Assembly (NCBI GenBank): GCA_963818645.1
Contig: CAWFTF010000012.1
Span: 1-64,000 of the forward strand
Direction of reading: 5' to 3'
From: Gp6-AA40 sp963818645
Lineage (GTDB): Bacteria; Acidobacteriota; Vicinamibacteria; Vicinamibacterales; UBA2999
DNA: 64,000 bases
The position numbers were made by a program, and so were the translations under genes. The notes below the pieces were generated by a model. The model did not search any database. It was not told where the DNA came from and worked only from the letters and a program-made list of their open reading frames with translations. The stretch's first letter is position 1, and each line of letters begins with the position of its first letter. Below, one piece after another: positions 43,019 to 51,885 of the stretch.

Positions 43019-43672
43019 ATGCGAGCGACCGCTATTTTCATCGGGGCGCTGCTGACGGCCTCATCAGCCCTCGCGCAACAGCCAGGCGACCGCTGGGAAA
43101 AGTATGTCGCCGCCTTTGAAGAATCCGACCGGACCGCACCACCACCTAAAGGCGAAATCGTCTTCGTCGGCAGCTCGACGATCCAACGATGGGACACCGC
43201 CCATTACTTTCCGGATTTGAAGATCATCAACCGGGGAATCTCGGGCACCGAGCTATCTGACGCTCTTAGATACATCGACCGGCTTGTGCTTCGATACGAG
43301 CCCAGACTTGTCGTCGTCTACGCCGGTGACAATGACATCGGCGGTGGAAAAATCTCCGAACAGATTGCCGTAGACTTCGAGCGCTTCGTGCACGCTGTTC
43401 AGGCAAGGCTCCCTCACACCCGCATTCTCTACATCGGGATCAAGCCGAGTCCGCTCCGCTGGCTGCAGGTTGACCGGATGCGGGCTGCAAACGATATCAT
43501 TCGAGCAATTTGTCAAAGAGACGACCGCCTTGCCTTTCTGGACTTCGACAACCTGATGCTCGGCTGGGACGAGAAGCCACGCCGGGATCTGTACGTCGAG
43601 GACGGTCTGCATCTGTCGCCGCTGGGATACCAGGTGTGGACGGCGGTGCTCAAACCTTATCTGATTCCGTAG
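43019..43672 (+). CDS. Exported SGNH/GDSL-family hydrolase
   Basis: A 217-residue protein with a signal peptide (ATAIFIGALLTASSALAQQ) and SGNH motifs: GEIVFVGSSTIQRWD with the catalytic Ser, NRGISGTELSDALRY, VVVYAGDNDIGGGKI with the Asn, and VEDGLHLSPLGYQVW with Asp and His. It is a periplasmic esterase or acylhydrolase of unknown substrate, for example acetyl groups on glycans. It opens a same-strand series with cytochrome c and PQQ dehydrogenase genes; the gap to the cytochrome gene is ten bases. Confidence 0.9.
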   Translation: MRATAIFIGALLTASSALAQQPGDRWEKYVAAFEESDRTAPPPKGEIVFVGSSTIQRWDTAHYFPDLKIINRGISGTELSDALRYIDRLVLRYEPRLVVVYAGDNDIGGGKISEQIAVDFERFVHAVQARLPHTRILYIGIKPSPLRWLQVDRMRAANDIIRAICQRDDRLAFLDFDNLMLGWDEKPRRDLYVEDGLHLSPLGYQVWTAVLKPYLIP

Positions 43673-43682
43673 CCAGACAACC

Positions 43683-44537
43683 ATGACGCGCGCTCGTCTG
43701 GCGGCGATCGTCGGAGCGCTCTCGGTTCTATCGATTTCGGTCACGGCGCAGCAAGGCCAGGCGCCTGCCCCGACCGGCGGCGGACGGATCGGCGGCATCG
43801 GCATCGGTGCGTATCCGCAGCGCACCGAAGACACGGCAGCCGTCGAGCGCGGACGTGCCACCTTCAGCACCAATTGTGCGTTCTGTCACGGCGCCGATAT
43901 TCGCGGTGGCGACGGCGGACCGAGCTTGCTGCGCTCCCAACTCGTGCTCGACGATCAGCAGGGCGAGCTCATTGGACCGGTGATCCGCTCCGGCCGGGCC
44001 GACCGCGGCATGCCCGCGTTCGCGATGAACGCCGATCAGATTGCAGACCTCGCCGCCTTCATGCACAGTTTCAGAGTGGCGGGCTACGACGCGTCCCGGA
44101 GTCGTCCGCCATCGATCGTCGTCGGTGACGCCACAACGGGAGAGAAGTACTTCACCGAGACGTGCGGGTCGTGCCATTCCACGACGGGTGATCTGCAGGG
44201 AATCGCGACACGTATCGCCGACCCGCGGCTCCTGCAACAGAGCTGGATGATGCCTGGCAGCGTTCTCGGGCGTGGCGCTCCCCCACCAGCGCGCCCGCGC
44301 CCACCGACAGCCACCGTCACGCTGCCGACCGGGGAAACGATTCAGGGACAGCTCGAACGCGTGGACGACTTCGCCGTGTCGCTCAAGACGTCCGACGGCA
44401 GCCGGCGATCGTTTCGGGTGACGAGCGGCGTCCAGGTGACCATCGCCGATCCTCTTCAACCGCACCGCGATCTACTGCGACGGTACCGCGATGCAGACAT
44501 CCACAACGTCACCGCGTATCTGAGCACGCTCAAATGA
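43683..44537 (+). CDS. Periplasmic diheme cytochrome c
   Basis: A 284-residue protein with a signal peptide (LAAIVGALSVLSISVTAQQ), a first heme site NCAFCHGADIRGGDGGPSLL with a later RGMPAFAMNADQIADLAAFM region that supplies the Met ligand, and a second site TCGSCHSTTGDLQGIA. A C-terminal beta-rich domain (ATVTLPTGETIQGQLERVDD) follows. It is the natural electron acceptor for the PQQ dehydrogenase encoded next; the two genes overlap as ATGA. Confidence 0.92.
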   Translation: MTRARLAAIVGALSVLSISVTAQQGQAPAPTGGGRIGGIGIGAYPQRTEDTAAVERGRATFSTNCAFCHGADIRGGDGGPSLLRSQLVLDDQQGELIGPVIRSGRADRGMPAFAMNADQIADLAAFMHSFRVAGYDASRSRPPSIVVGDATTGEKYFTETCGSCHSTTGDLQGIATRIADPRLLQQSWMMPGSVLGRGAPPPARPRPPTATVTLPTGETIQGQLERVDDFAVSLKTSDGSRRSFRVTSGVQVTIADPLQPHRDLLRRYRDADIHNVTAYLSTLK

Positions 44538-46267
44538 ACAACACGGTCCGAGGGTGTGACGGGGCGAAGGTGCGACGGGACAACGCGGCGAGGGTGCGAG
44601 GGTTCGCTTGTCTTCTCGTGGCCTCAGTCACCGTGGCGCTGGCGGCGCAGCAGCAGGGCCTGGAGCCCAAAGACATCCTCAAGCCGCTGTCGGATTCGTG
44701 GCCGACGTACTCCGGGGACTACTCCGCGCGCCGTTACAGCGCACTGAAGCAGATCAATCAGACGAACGTGAAGAACCTGAGCCTGGCATGGACGACGGCC
44801 GTGACAGCCGGGCCAGGGACGGTAGCCGTCGCACCGCCCTTCGGCCCCGCGCCGCCGGCGGTCATCGAAGGCGGTGTCGGCGATAACGAGTTCGTCGGCG
44901 CCACGACGATTAAAGGCGCAGTCCTCGCGGTCGACGGTGTGCTGTACGTGACTGCGCCCGACAACGTCTGGGCGCTCGACGCCCTCGATGGGCACCTGCT
45001 GTGGCGATTCTTCTGGCGGACGCGCGGCGGCACGCACATCGGCAATCGCGGCGCGGCGATGTGGCGCAACTATCTCTTCTTCGTCACGCCAGACGATTAC
45101 CTCATCTCGCTCGACGCGCGCACTGGAAAGGAACGCTGGCACAAAGAGATCGCGAACTTCAACCAGCAGTACTTCCTGACTTCGGCGCCTGTCGTCGTCG
45201 ACAACCACGTCATCGTCGGCACCGGCAACGATCTCGACTCGACCGGGTACCTCCAGTCGTTCGATCCGGAAACCGGCGATGTTCAGTGGACCTTCTATAG
45301 TGTCCCCACGAAGCCGGGAGATCCGGGCCTCGAGACCTGGAAGGATCTCGACGCCGCCCGCAATGGCGGCGGCCACCCGTGGCTGCCCGGCGCCTACGAC
45401 CCCGAGACCCGTCTCTACATCTTCGGCACTGGCAATCCGACTCCGGCCTATACGTCGGCGCCACGCGGCTATGGCGACAACCTGTTCACGTGCTCCATCG
45501 TTGCGGTGCACGTCGACACAGGGAAGATGGCCTGGTACTTCCAGACCTCGCCGCACGACACGCACGACTGGGACTCGGCGCAGACACCGGTGCTCGTCGA
45601 TGGTGAGATCAACGGCCGTCGTCGCAAGCTCGTGGTGACCGCCAGCCGCAACGGCTACTACTTCACATTGGATCGGACAACAGGGGAACGCCTCGTCACC
45701 AGCCAGTTCTCAGAGACCGCGAACTGGGCGAGTGGATTGAACGCCAAAGGCCAACCGGTCCGGATTCCCGAGAAGGATCATCACGTTGGCGGTGCGCTGG
45801 TGTCGTCGAACAATAGCGGCGCAACCAACTGGCCGCCGCAAGCATTCAGCCCAGATACGGGGCTGTTGTATGTACCCGTGGCCGAGAACTACGCGATGTA
45901 CTACCTGACCGAACTCGACCCGCGAGGTGCAATGGGCCTTGGTGGTAAGGACGAGATTTCGGTTGGCGGCGTCGGCAACTACATCATCGCCATCGACTAC
46001 AAGACTGGCAAGACGGCGTGGAAGCACAGATTCAGCGCGGCGAATGATGGGCCGCGCAGCCCGGGCTTGCTGACGACGGCAGGCCGGCTGCTCTTCGCTG
46101 GCGACGTGTCCGGAAATTTCATCGCGTTCGATGCGGTAAACGGGAAACCACTCTGGCATGCGCGCATTGGAAACGTATCCAACGCTCCGCAGACCTATCT
46201 CGTCGATGGTCGCCAGCACGTGCTCGTCGCGGCGGGCGATCGTCTGTATTCGTTTGCGTTGTATTGA
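44534..46267 (+). CDS. Periplasmic PQQ-dependent dehydrogenase with predicted lanthanide site
   Basis: A 577-residue PQQ propeller enzyme. After a leader (FACLLVASVTVALAAQQQ) come WPTYSGDYSARRYSALKQIN, YVTAPDNVWALDALDGHLLW, SLDARTGKERWHKEI and ALVSSNNSGATNWPPQAFSP. The catalytic segment SPHDTHDWDSAQTPVLVDG has Asp followed two residues later by Asp, as in lanthanide-type alcohol dehydrogenases. There is no vicinal disulfide and no heme motif; electrons would pass to the coupled diheme cytochrome. The leader is preceded by about 20 odd residues (VRGCDGAKVRRDNAARVRG) encoded by a heptad-like repeat, so the true start might be later. Confidence 0.9.
   Translation: MNNTVRGCDGAKVRRDNAARVRGFACLLVASVTVALAAQQQGLEPKDILKPLSDSWPTYSGDYSARRYSALKQINQTNVKNLSLAWTTAVTAGPGTVAVAPPFGPAPPAVIEGGVGDNEFVGATTIKGAVLAVDGVLYVTAPDNVWALDALDGHLLWRFFWRTRGGTHIGNRGAAMWRNYLFFVTPDDYLISLDARTGKERWHKEIANFNQQYFLTSAPVVVDNHVIVGTGNDLDSTGYLQSFDPETGDVQWTFYSVPTKPGDPGLETWKDLDAARNGGGHPWLPGAYDPETRLYIFGTGNPTPAYTSAPRGYGDNLFTCSIVAVHVDTGKMAWYFQTSPHDTHDWDSAQTPVLVDGEINGRRRKLVVTASRNGYYFTLDRTTGERLVTSQFSETANWASGLNAKGQPVRIPEKDHHVGGALVSSNNSGATNWPPQAFSPDTGLLYVPVAENYAMYYLTELDPRGAMGLGGKDEISVGGVGNYIIAIDYKTGKTAWKHRFSAANDGPRSPGLLTTAGRLLFAGDVSGNFIAFDAVNGKPLWHARIGNVSNAPQTYLVDGRQHVLVAAGDRLYSFALY
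44548..44606. repeat. GGTGYGA-type degenerate repeat inside the PQQ dehydrogenase start
   Basis: CGAGGGTGTGACGGGG, CGAAGGTGCGACGGG and CGAGGGTGCGAGGG follow each other with spacers, giving a low-complexity block in the first codons of the PQQ dehydrogenase. It has the look of the intergenic repeats in this window but is translated in frame. Confidence 0.45.
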
Positions 46268-46274
46268 GGGAACT

Positions 46275-47180
46275 ATGCTGACTCGACGCGAGTTTGGAGC
46301 GTTGACTCTGTCCAGCCTGGCGCTGCCGTCGGTGCTCCGCGCGCAGACGGTGTCTGGCGTACGACTTGGTGTGCAGACGTATTCCTTCCGCGAGCTGACG
46401 CGTCCGCCGGGCGGGGACCTCGTCGATCCGATCATCGCGGCGATGAAGGAGTGCGGCCTGACTGAATGCGAGCTATGGGCACCTCAAATCGAACCGCCAT
46501 CGCCGTTCGGACGCGGGCGGCCCACGCCGGAGCAGGCGCAGCAGGCACGCGAGGCCGCGAAGACGTGGAGGCTCGAGACGCCGATCGATCACTTCCGCGC
46601 CATTCGGAAGAAGTTCGAGGGCGCAGGAATGACGATCTACGCGTTCAACTACAGCCCGAACAACAGCTTCACCGATGCGGAGATCGATCGCGGGTTCGAA
46701 ATGGCCAAGGCGTTGGGCGCCGAGATCATCACCGCCTCAGCGACGATCGAGGCCGCTCGTCGCATGGCGCCGTTCGCGGCGAAGCATAAGATGCCGGTGG
46801 CGATGCACAACCACTCGAACGTGACCGACCCAAACGAGTTCGCCACGCTCGAGAGCCTCGCGACGGCGCTCACACTGTCGCCCTTGTTCCGGATCAATCT
46901 CGACATCGGTCACTTCACGGCGGCCAACTACGACGCCGTGGCCTACATCCGCGAGCACCACGCCCGCATCACGAACCTGCACCTCAAGGATCGCAAGAAG
47001 GAGCAGGGTCCCAACACCGCATGGGGAACGGGAGACACGCCGATTCGCCAGGTTCTCCAACTGCTGAAACAGGAGCGCTGGCCGATTCGCGCCTACATCG
47101 AATACGAGCACAACGGTGAAGCCGGACCAGTTGACGAAGTAAAGAAGTGCTTCGCGTTCGCCAAGAGCGCACTCGCCTGA
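46275..47180 (+). CDS. Tat-exported sugar phosphate isomerase/epimerase-like TIM barrel
   Basis: About 301 residues from the ATG at 46275. The leader MLTRREFGALTLSSLALPS is a twin-arginine signal. The barrel shows VRLGVQTYSFRELTRPPGG, GLTECELWAPQI, YAFNYSPNNSFTDAEI, VAMHNHSNVTDPNEFATLES, RINLDIGHFTAANYDAVAYI and NLHLKDRKKEQ, the metal-site pattern of the xylose-isomerase-like (AP endonuclease 2) family. The substrate is unknown; export suggests action on sugars or inositols in the periplasm. It follows the PQQ dehydrogenase by seven bases and precedes the MFS transporter by sixteen. Confidence 0.9.
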   Translation: MLTRREFGALTLSSLALPSVLRAQTVSGVRLGVQTYSFRELTRPPGGDLVDPIIAAMKECGLTECELWAPQIEPPSPFGRGRPTPEQAQQAREAAKTWRLETPIDHFRAIRKKFEGAGMTIYAFNYSPNNSFTDAEIDRGFEMAKALGAEIITASATIEAARRMAPFAAKHKMPVAMHNHSNVTDPNEFATLESLATALTLSPLFRINLDIGHFTAANYDAVAYIREHHARITNLHLKDRKKEQGPNTAWGTGDTPIRQVLQLLKQERWPIRAYIEYEHNGEAGPVDEVKKCFAFAKSALA

Positions 47181-47196
47181 TCGGAAGGATCGCCCG

Positions 47197-48423
47197 ATGC
47201 CGTTGAGCGTCCGGATCAAGCTCTCTTCGTTGATGTTCCTCCAGTACTTCGTGTGGGGAGCGTGGTCGGTGACGATGGGGACGTGGCTTGGTCAGACGCT
47301 GGGCTTCACCGGGGAACAGATCGGCCTTGCGGCCGGCACCACTGCGCTGGCGGCGATGATCTCGCCGTTCTTCGTCGGGATGATTGCCGATCGCTTCCTG
47401 GCCACCGAGAAGATTCTCGCGGTGCTTCATCTCATCGGCGGGCTCGTGCTGTTCTACGGCTCGACGATGAGCGCGTTCGGACCGTTCTACGCGGTGCTGC
47501 TCGGCTACGCGTTGTGCTACATGCCCACGCTGGCGCTGAGCAACTCGCTCTCCTTCCACCAGATGAAGGATCCGGCGCGCGAGTTCCCGTCGATCCGGGT
47601 TCTGGGTACGATCGGGTGGATCGTGGCCGGCCTGCTCGTCGGCACGCTCGGGCTCGAGGCGACGGCGATGCCGATGCGACTCGCCGCCGGTGCGTCGTTG
47701 CTGCTCGGGCTATTCTGCTTCGCTCTCCCCCATACACCGCCGACGCGGAGTCGCCGCGCCTCGCTGGCGGACGTCATCGGTCTCGAGGCGCTGGGCCTGC
47801 TTCGCGAACGGTCGTTCGCGATCTTCGTGCTCGGCTCGTTTCTGATCTGCATCCCGTTGCAGTTCTATTACGCGTTCGCGAATCCGTTCCTCAACGAGAT
47901 TCAGGTCGTCAACGCCGCCGGGAAGATGACGCTCGGTCAGATGTCGGAGATCGGCTTCATGCTCGTGATGCCACTTTTCTTCCGACGGCTCGGCGTGAAG
48001 AACATGCTGCTTGTCGGGATGGCGGCATGGACGACGAGATACCTGCTGTTTGCGTACGGCAACAACGGTCCACTGGTCTGGATGCTCTACGCCGGAATTC
48101 TGTTGCACGGCATCTGCTACGACTTCTTCTTTGTGACGGGCCAGATCTACGTCGATCAGAAGGCACCGCCCGATCTGCGGGCGGCCGCGCAAGGCCTGAT
48201 TGCATTCGTGACGCTCGGACTCGGGATGTTCATCGGGTCATGGGTCTCGGGGCGAATCGTCGATGCGTTCGCCCTGCCGGGCGGCGGGCATGCGTGGGAA
48301 AGGATCTGGATCGTGCCGGCGGCCATGGCTGGCGCAGTGCTGCTGCTGTTCGCGGCCTTCTTTCGCGCCACCGATCGCGCAGCCGCACGTGCACACGGCC
48401 ACGCGGCGACTTCGGAAACCTGA
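47197..48423 (+). CDS. MFS transporter of the nucleoside:H+ symporter (NupG-like) group
   Basis: A 408-residue protein with about twelve transmembrane helices. The opening LSSLMFLQYFVWGAWSVTMG and GTTALAAMISPFFVGMIADRF, with PTLALSNSLSFHQMKDPARE and RVLGTIGWIVAGLLVG, are characteristic of the NHS family related to NupG and XapB. It would import a nucleoside, sugar or related product. GGAAGG precedes the ATG. Its position after an exported sugar isomerase suggests uptake of that enzyme's product. Confidence 0.9.
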   Translation: MPLSVRIKLSSLMFLQYFVWGAWSVTMGTWLGQTLGFTGEQIGLAAGTTALAAMISPFFVGMIADRFLATEKILAVLHLIGGLVLFYGSTMSAFGPFYAVLLGYALCYMPTLALSNSLSFHQMKDPAREFPSIRVLGTIGWIVAGLLVGTLGLEATAMPMRLAAGASLLLGLFCFALPHTPPTRSRRASLADVIGLEALGLLRERSFAIFVLGSFLICIPLQFYYAFANPFLNEIQVVNAAGKMTLGQMSEIGFMLVMPLFFRRLGVKNMLLVGMAAWTTRYLLFAYGNNGPLVWMLYAGILLHGICYDFFFVTGQIYVDQKAPPDLRAAAQGLIAFVTLGLGMFIGSWVSGRIVDAFALPGGGHAWERIWIVPAAMAGAVLLLFAAFFRATDRAAARAHGHAATSET

Positions 48424-48433
48424 GGCCTGCCAA

Positions 48434-48468
48434 CGTTGGGAGTTGGCCCCTTGGGAGTTGGGAGTTCT
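48434..48468. repeat. Direct GGGAGTT heptads between convergent genes
   Basis: GTTGGGAGTTGG, CCCC, then TTGGGAGTTGGGAGTT. The block runs into the palindrome GAGTTCT-CT-AGAACTC (48463-48478), which contains the stop codon of rsmE. The same family occurs at 28825-28910, 29362-29377, 33941-33998 and 54725-54802. Confidence 0.65.
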
Positions 48469-49218
48469 CTAGAACTCTCTCCACCGGGAATAGATCGCCG
48501 AGATCGCGATCAGCCCCATCGTGTCGGCGCGCAGCGTGCGGCCTCCCATCGTGACGCGCCGGCAGGCGGCCTCGGCTGCTTCAATTTCTTCAGGCGTCCA
48601 TCCACCCTCAGGGCCGACGAGCACCGTCGCCGCCTTCGGCGGCTCGACGTCGAGCTCCGCAAACGTGACCGCGGCCTTGGTCGCGCCCGGCTCGACGAGC
48701 ATGAGCGCTGGTCCAGCCAGCCATTTGGCCAGCAGGAATGCGATGAACGCGTCGAAGGTGACCGGCTCGAGGATCGGCGGAACGATAGCCCGGCCGCATT
48801 GCTTGGCGGACGAAATCGCCACACGCTCCCAGCGCTCCTGGCGTCGACCCTTCTCCAGTATCGCAACGGTCGTTTCGGTTCTCGCGGTGAGGATCGGCCG
48901 AATCGCCGTGGCGCCAATCATGACGGCGTCGCGTACGACATCGTCCATCTTGTCGCCCTTGAGCACGGCTTGCGCGAGCGTGACCTGAAGACGCGGCTCT
49001 GGCGCCGGCTCCCGGGCGTCGCCGAGCCGCACGCGCACACCATCCTTCGCTGCAGCCTCGACGACCGATTCGAATTCATCGCCGCTCCCGTTGAACACGC
49101 GAACGGCGGCCCCCGCGCCCAGCCTCAGGACGCGAGTCAGGTGTTCTGCTTCCTCTTCCGGAAGCGTGATGAGTTCGCCGGTCGCCTGTGCCTCCGGCGC
49201 GAAGAAACGAGGGTGCAC
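48469..49218 (-). CDS. rsmE: 16S rRNA (uracil(1498)-N(3))-methyltransferase RsmE
   Basis: A 249-residue protein with the PUA-like N-terminal domain (HPRFFAPEAQATGELITLPE, EAEHLTRVLRLGAGAAVRVF) and the SPOUT methyltransferase domain: TLAQAVLKGDKMDDVVRDAV, ERWERVAISSAKQCGRAIVP, VLVGPEGGWTPEEIEAAE and MGGRTLRADTMGLIAISAI. The GTG start has no SD; a perfect TATAAT (49232-49227, minus strand) ends eight bases before it. Confidence 0.95.
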   Translation of the reverse strand: MHPRFFAPEAQATGELITLPEEEAEHLTRVLRLGAGAAVRVFNGSGDEFESVVEAAAKDGVRVRLGDAREPAPEPRLQVTLAQAVLKGDKMDDVVRDAVMIGATAIRPILTARTETTVAILEKGRRQERWERVAISSAKQCGRAIVPPILEPVTFDAFIAFLLAKWLAGPALMLVEPGATKAAVTFAELDVEPPKAATVLVGPEGGWTPEEIEAAEAACRRVTMGGRTLRADTMGLIAISAIYSRWREF

Positions 49219-49226
49219 GCCAACGA

Positions 49227-49232
49227 ATTATA
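49227..49232 (-). promoter_or_regulatory. Perfect TATAAT box for leaderless rsmE transcript
   Basis: TATAAT on the minus strand, eight bases before the GTG start of rsmE and with no SD in between. No convincing -35 box was seen at 17-base spacing. Confidence 0.55.
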
Positions 49233-49276
49233 GAGGGTCGAGGACGCGTACGGCCGAGTGCTATCCTCTTCGTACC

Positions 49277-51811
49277 TTGGCGACGTGGTGGACGTCCTGG
49301 CTTGAAGGTGTCTGGCGAGACATTCGTCACGCGATCAGAGGGCTGCGACGATCGCCCGGATTCGCAGCGATCGCGATCCTGACGCTTGCGCTCGGCATCG
49401 GGGTCAACACGGCAATCTTCAGCGTCGTCAACGGCTTGCTGCTGCGTGCTCTGCCTGTCGCTGCCCCCGAGCAGTTGGCACTGGTCTCGACGCGCGAGTC
49501 GATCGAGCAGGGATACCCTGCCGGATGGAATTACCAAATCTGGAATCAGATCCGTCAGCGTCAGGACCGTTTCGACGGCGCGGTCGCGTGGACGGTGTTT
49601 CCTCAATCCTTCGATCTCGCAATGGGCGGCGAGCGGCAGTCCGTGGACGGCTTGTTCGTGAGCTCGAACTTCTTCAGCGAGCTCGGCATCCCGCTTCTTG
49701 CCGGCCGCGGCTTCACTGAATCGGAAGACATACTCGGGTCGGCTGATGGCCGTGTGGCTGTGATCAGTTACGGGTTCTGGCAGCGGCACTTCGGCGGCGC
49801 AGCCGACGTCGTGGGGAAAGCTCTTTCGATCAATCGAGTGCCGGTCACGATTATTGGTGTCACACCGCCACAATTCCTCGGACCGGAAGTTGGCCGGTCA
49901 TTCGACGTCGCGACTCCGATCGGCGCTGCTCCCGTCGTCCTCAACGAACCGCAATGGGGCGGACCGGCCGGGCGCTCGTATCTGGCGGTGATGCTCCGAC
50001 TGCGTGGCGACCAATCGATGGACGCTGCGTCAGCGATGCTCCGAGCGATGCAACGCGCGATTGTTCAGGAGGCGATGCCTCCGAATGCCATCTGGGGAGA
50101 GCTCCAGGACATGCTGATGAAGGATCCCTTCGCGCTGGCGCCAGCGTCTGCGGGAACTTCGGAGTTGCGGCGACAGTATTCTCGCTCTCTTCTCACTGTC
50201 CTCGTCATCGCAGCGCTGGTCCTGTTCATTGCGTGCGCGAACGTTGCGAATCTTCTCCTTGCACGGTCCACGGCCGCTCGGCATGAAATGAGCGTCCGCC
50301 TGGCGCTTGGCGCGCCACGCAGCCGACTTGTCCAGCAGCTGCTCGTCGAAAGTCTCGTGCTATCAGGCATCGGCGCGATGGCCGGCCTGGTCCTGGCCAG
50401 TTGGGGCAGCAGTGCACTCGTGAGTCAGCTCGCCACGTGGTTCGATCGCGTCGTCCTGGATGTGTCGATCGACTGGAGAGTCCTGACCTTCACGATCGTC
50501 GTGTCCGTGGTGACAGCCGTGCTCTTCGGCACGCTGCCAGCGGTGCGCGCATCTCGTACTGCGCCCGGCGGTGCACTGGATTCGCTATCCGAACTGCGAA
50601 GCCGAAGCCGCACGGTTCACTTGCACGGCGGCCTCATCGCGGCGCAGGTCGCCTTGTCGGTGGTCCTGCTCGTCGCGGCAGGACTCTTCATTCGATCGTT
50701 CGAGCAACTCGGAGCCGTGGCGCTCGGCTTCGACAGCGAGCGCGTGCTGGTCGTCGATATCAACACGAGTCGTACGGGAGTCGATGCGAAGAATCGCGCT
50801 GCGTTCATGGAAAGCCTTGCGAGCGCCGTTCGAGCGGTTCCCGGTGTCGCACACGCGGCGGCCTCGCTCAACACGCCCGTCAACCACGGGGTCACGGCAG
50901 TCTCGGACTTCACCGTGCCAGCTAACCGCGAACTGCCTCCGGCGCAGCGGCGGGTGATTGTGAACCTCGTGACGCCTGGATGGTTTGAAACATACGGGAT
51001 GATGGTGCGCGCTGGTCGCACTATCAACGAGCGGGATACGGCCGGTGGCGAGGCCATCGTCGTCGCCAACCAGGCGTTCGCGCAGAAGTTTTTCCCAGAC
51101 GGTAACGCGGTCGGCTCGATTATCTACAACTCAATGGCGCGTACCGGTAAGCCGCCGGCACCGCTGACGATTGTCGGCGTAGTGGCCAACGCCGTCGATC
51201 AGTCGCTGCGAGCGAACGCGGTCCCCACTGTCTATCAACCACTGTCGCAGTTTTCGGTGCCGCTGCCGCTGGTCGACATGAGCCTGAGTGTGCGCGCCGC
51301 ATCCGGTTCACCTGCCATGCTGGCGCGCAGTGTCTCGGCCGCACTGACCTCGGTGGATCGCAATCTTTCGTTCACTTTCCATCCGCTCGAGGAGCAGGTC
51401 AGCGCGGCACGGCAGCGAGAGCGTCTGGTTGCGTGGCTTTCCGGCTTCTTCGGAGCACTGGCTCTCCTGCTTGCGGGAATCGGCTTACATGGCGTCATGT
51501 CGTATGCCGTCGAGAAGCAACGAGTTGAAATCGGCATCCGTATGGCTCTCGGCGCTCAGCGCGACGATGTCATCACGCTCACGGTCCGTCACACGCTCAT
51601 CATGACCATTTGCGGCGTGGCGGCAGGCCTTGTTGTCGCTGCCGCGCTGACTCGCTATTTGCAGACGCTCTTGTTTGGCATCGAGCCTCTCGATTCCGCG
51701 ACGTTCATCGCCGCGCCAGCCGTGCTTCTCGTTGTGGCGCTCCTCGCCTGCTACATGCCCGCCCGTCGAGCGACATCGATCGATCCGATGATCGCGCTGC
51801 GCTGCGAGTAA
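49277..51811 (+). CDS. ADOP-type MacB/FtsX permease without ATPase
   Basis: About 845 residues if started at TTG 49277, which gives the family N-terminus WLEGVWRDIRHAIRGLRRSP and follows TATCCT (49262-49267) by nine bases. Two MacB periplasmic-core/FtsX units are present: FAAIAILTLALGIGVNTAIF with AVISYGFWQRHFGGAADVVG and TVLVIAALVLFIACANVANL, then GGLIAAQVALSVVLLVAAGL, VVANQAFAQKFFPDGNAVGS and VEIGIRMALGAQRDDVITLT. This duplicated permease is a hallmark of Acidobacteriota; no ATPase is encoded beside it. It may export peptides, lipids or antimicrobials. Upstream in-frame codons overlap rsmE and are unlikely to be used. Confidence 0.9.
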   Translation: MATWWTSWLEGVWRDIRHAIRGLRRSPGFAAIAILTLALGIGVNTAIFSVVNGLLLRALPVAAPEQLALVSTRESIEQGYPAGWNYQIWNQIRQRQDRFDGAVAWTVFPQSFDLAMGGERQSVDGLFVSSNFFSELGIPLLAGRGFTESEDILGSADGRVAVISYGFWQRHFGGAADVVGKALSINRVPVTIIGVTPPQFLGPEVGRSFDVATPIGAAPVVLNEPQWGGPAGRSYLAVMLRLRGDQSMDAASAMLRAMQRAIVQEAMPPNAIWGELQDMLMKDPFALAPASAGTSELRRQYSRSLLTVLVIAALVLFIACANVANLLLARSTAARHEMSVRLALGAPRSRLVQQLLVESLVLSGIGAMAGLVLASWGSSALVSQLATWFDRVVLDVSIDWRVLTFTIVVSVVTAVLFGTLPAVRASRTAPGGALDSLSELRSRSRTVHLHGGLIAAQVALSVVLLVAAGLFIRSFEQLGAVALGFDSERVLVVDINTSRTGVDAKNRAAFMESLASAVRAVPGVAHAAASLNTPVNHGVTAVSDFTVPANRELPPAQRRVIVNLVTPGWFETYGMMVRAGRTINERDTAGGEAIVVANQAFAQKFFPDGNAVGSIIYNSMARTGKPPAPLTIVGVVANAVDQSLRANAVPTVYQPLSQFSVPLPLVDMSLSVRAASGSPAMLARSVSAALTSVDRNLSFTFHPLEEQVSAARQRERLVAWLSGFFGALALLLAGIGLHGVMSYAVEKQRVEIGIRMALGAQRDDVITLTVRHTLIMTICGVAAGLVVAAALTRYLQTLLFGIEPLDSATFIAAPAVLLVVALLACYMPARRATSIDPMIALRCE

Positions 51812-51885
51812 GTCGACAGTCGTGTCGTGCATCGCACCGACATACCTCGCACGGATCGCACCCTGCTATACTCGCCTCACCTTCG

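Noticed and set aside
47253..48554. 433-residue plus-strand frame inside the MFS transporter gene
   Set aside because: Arg/Asp-rich shadow of the twelve-helix transporter frame, which is clearly the real one.
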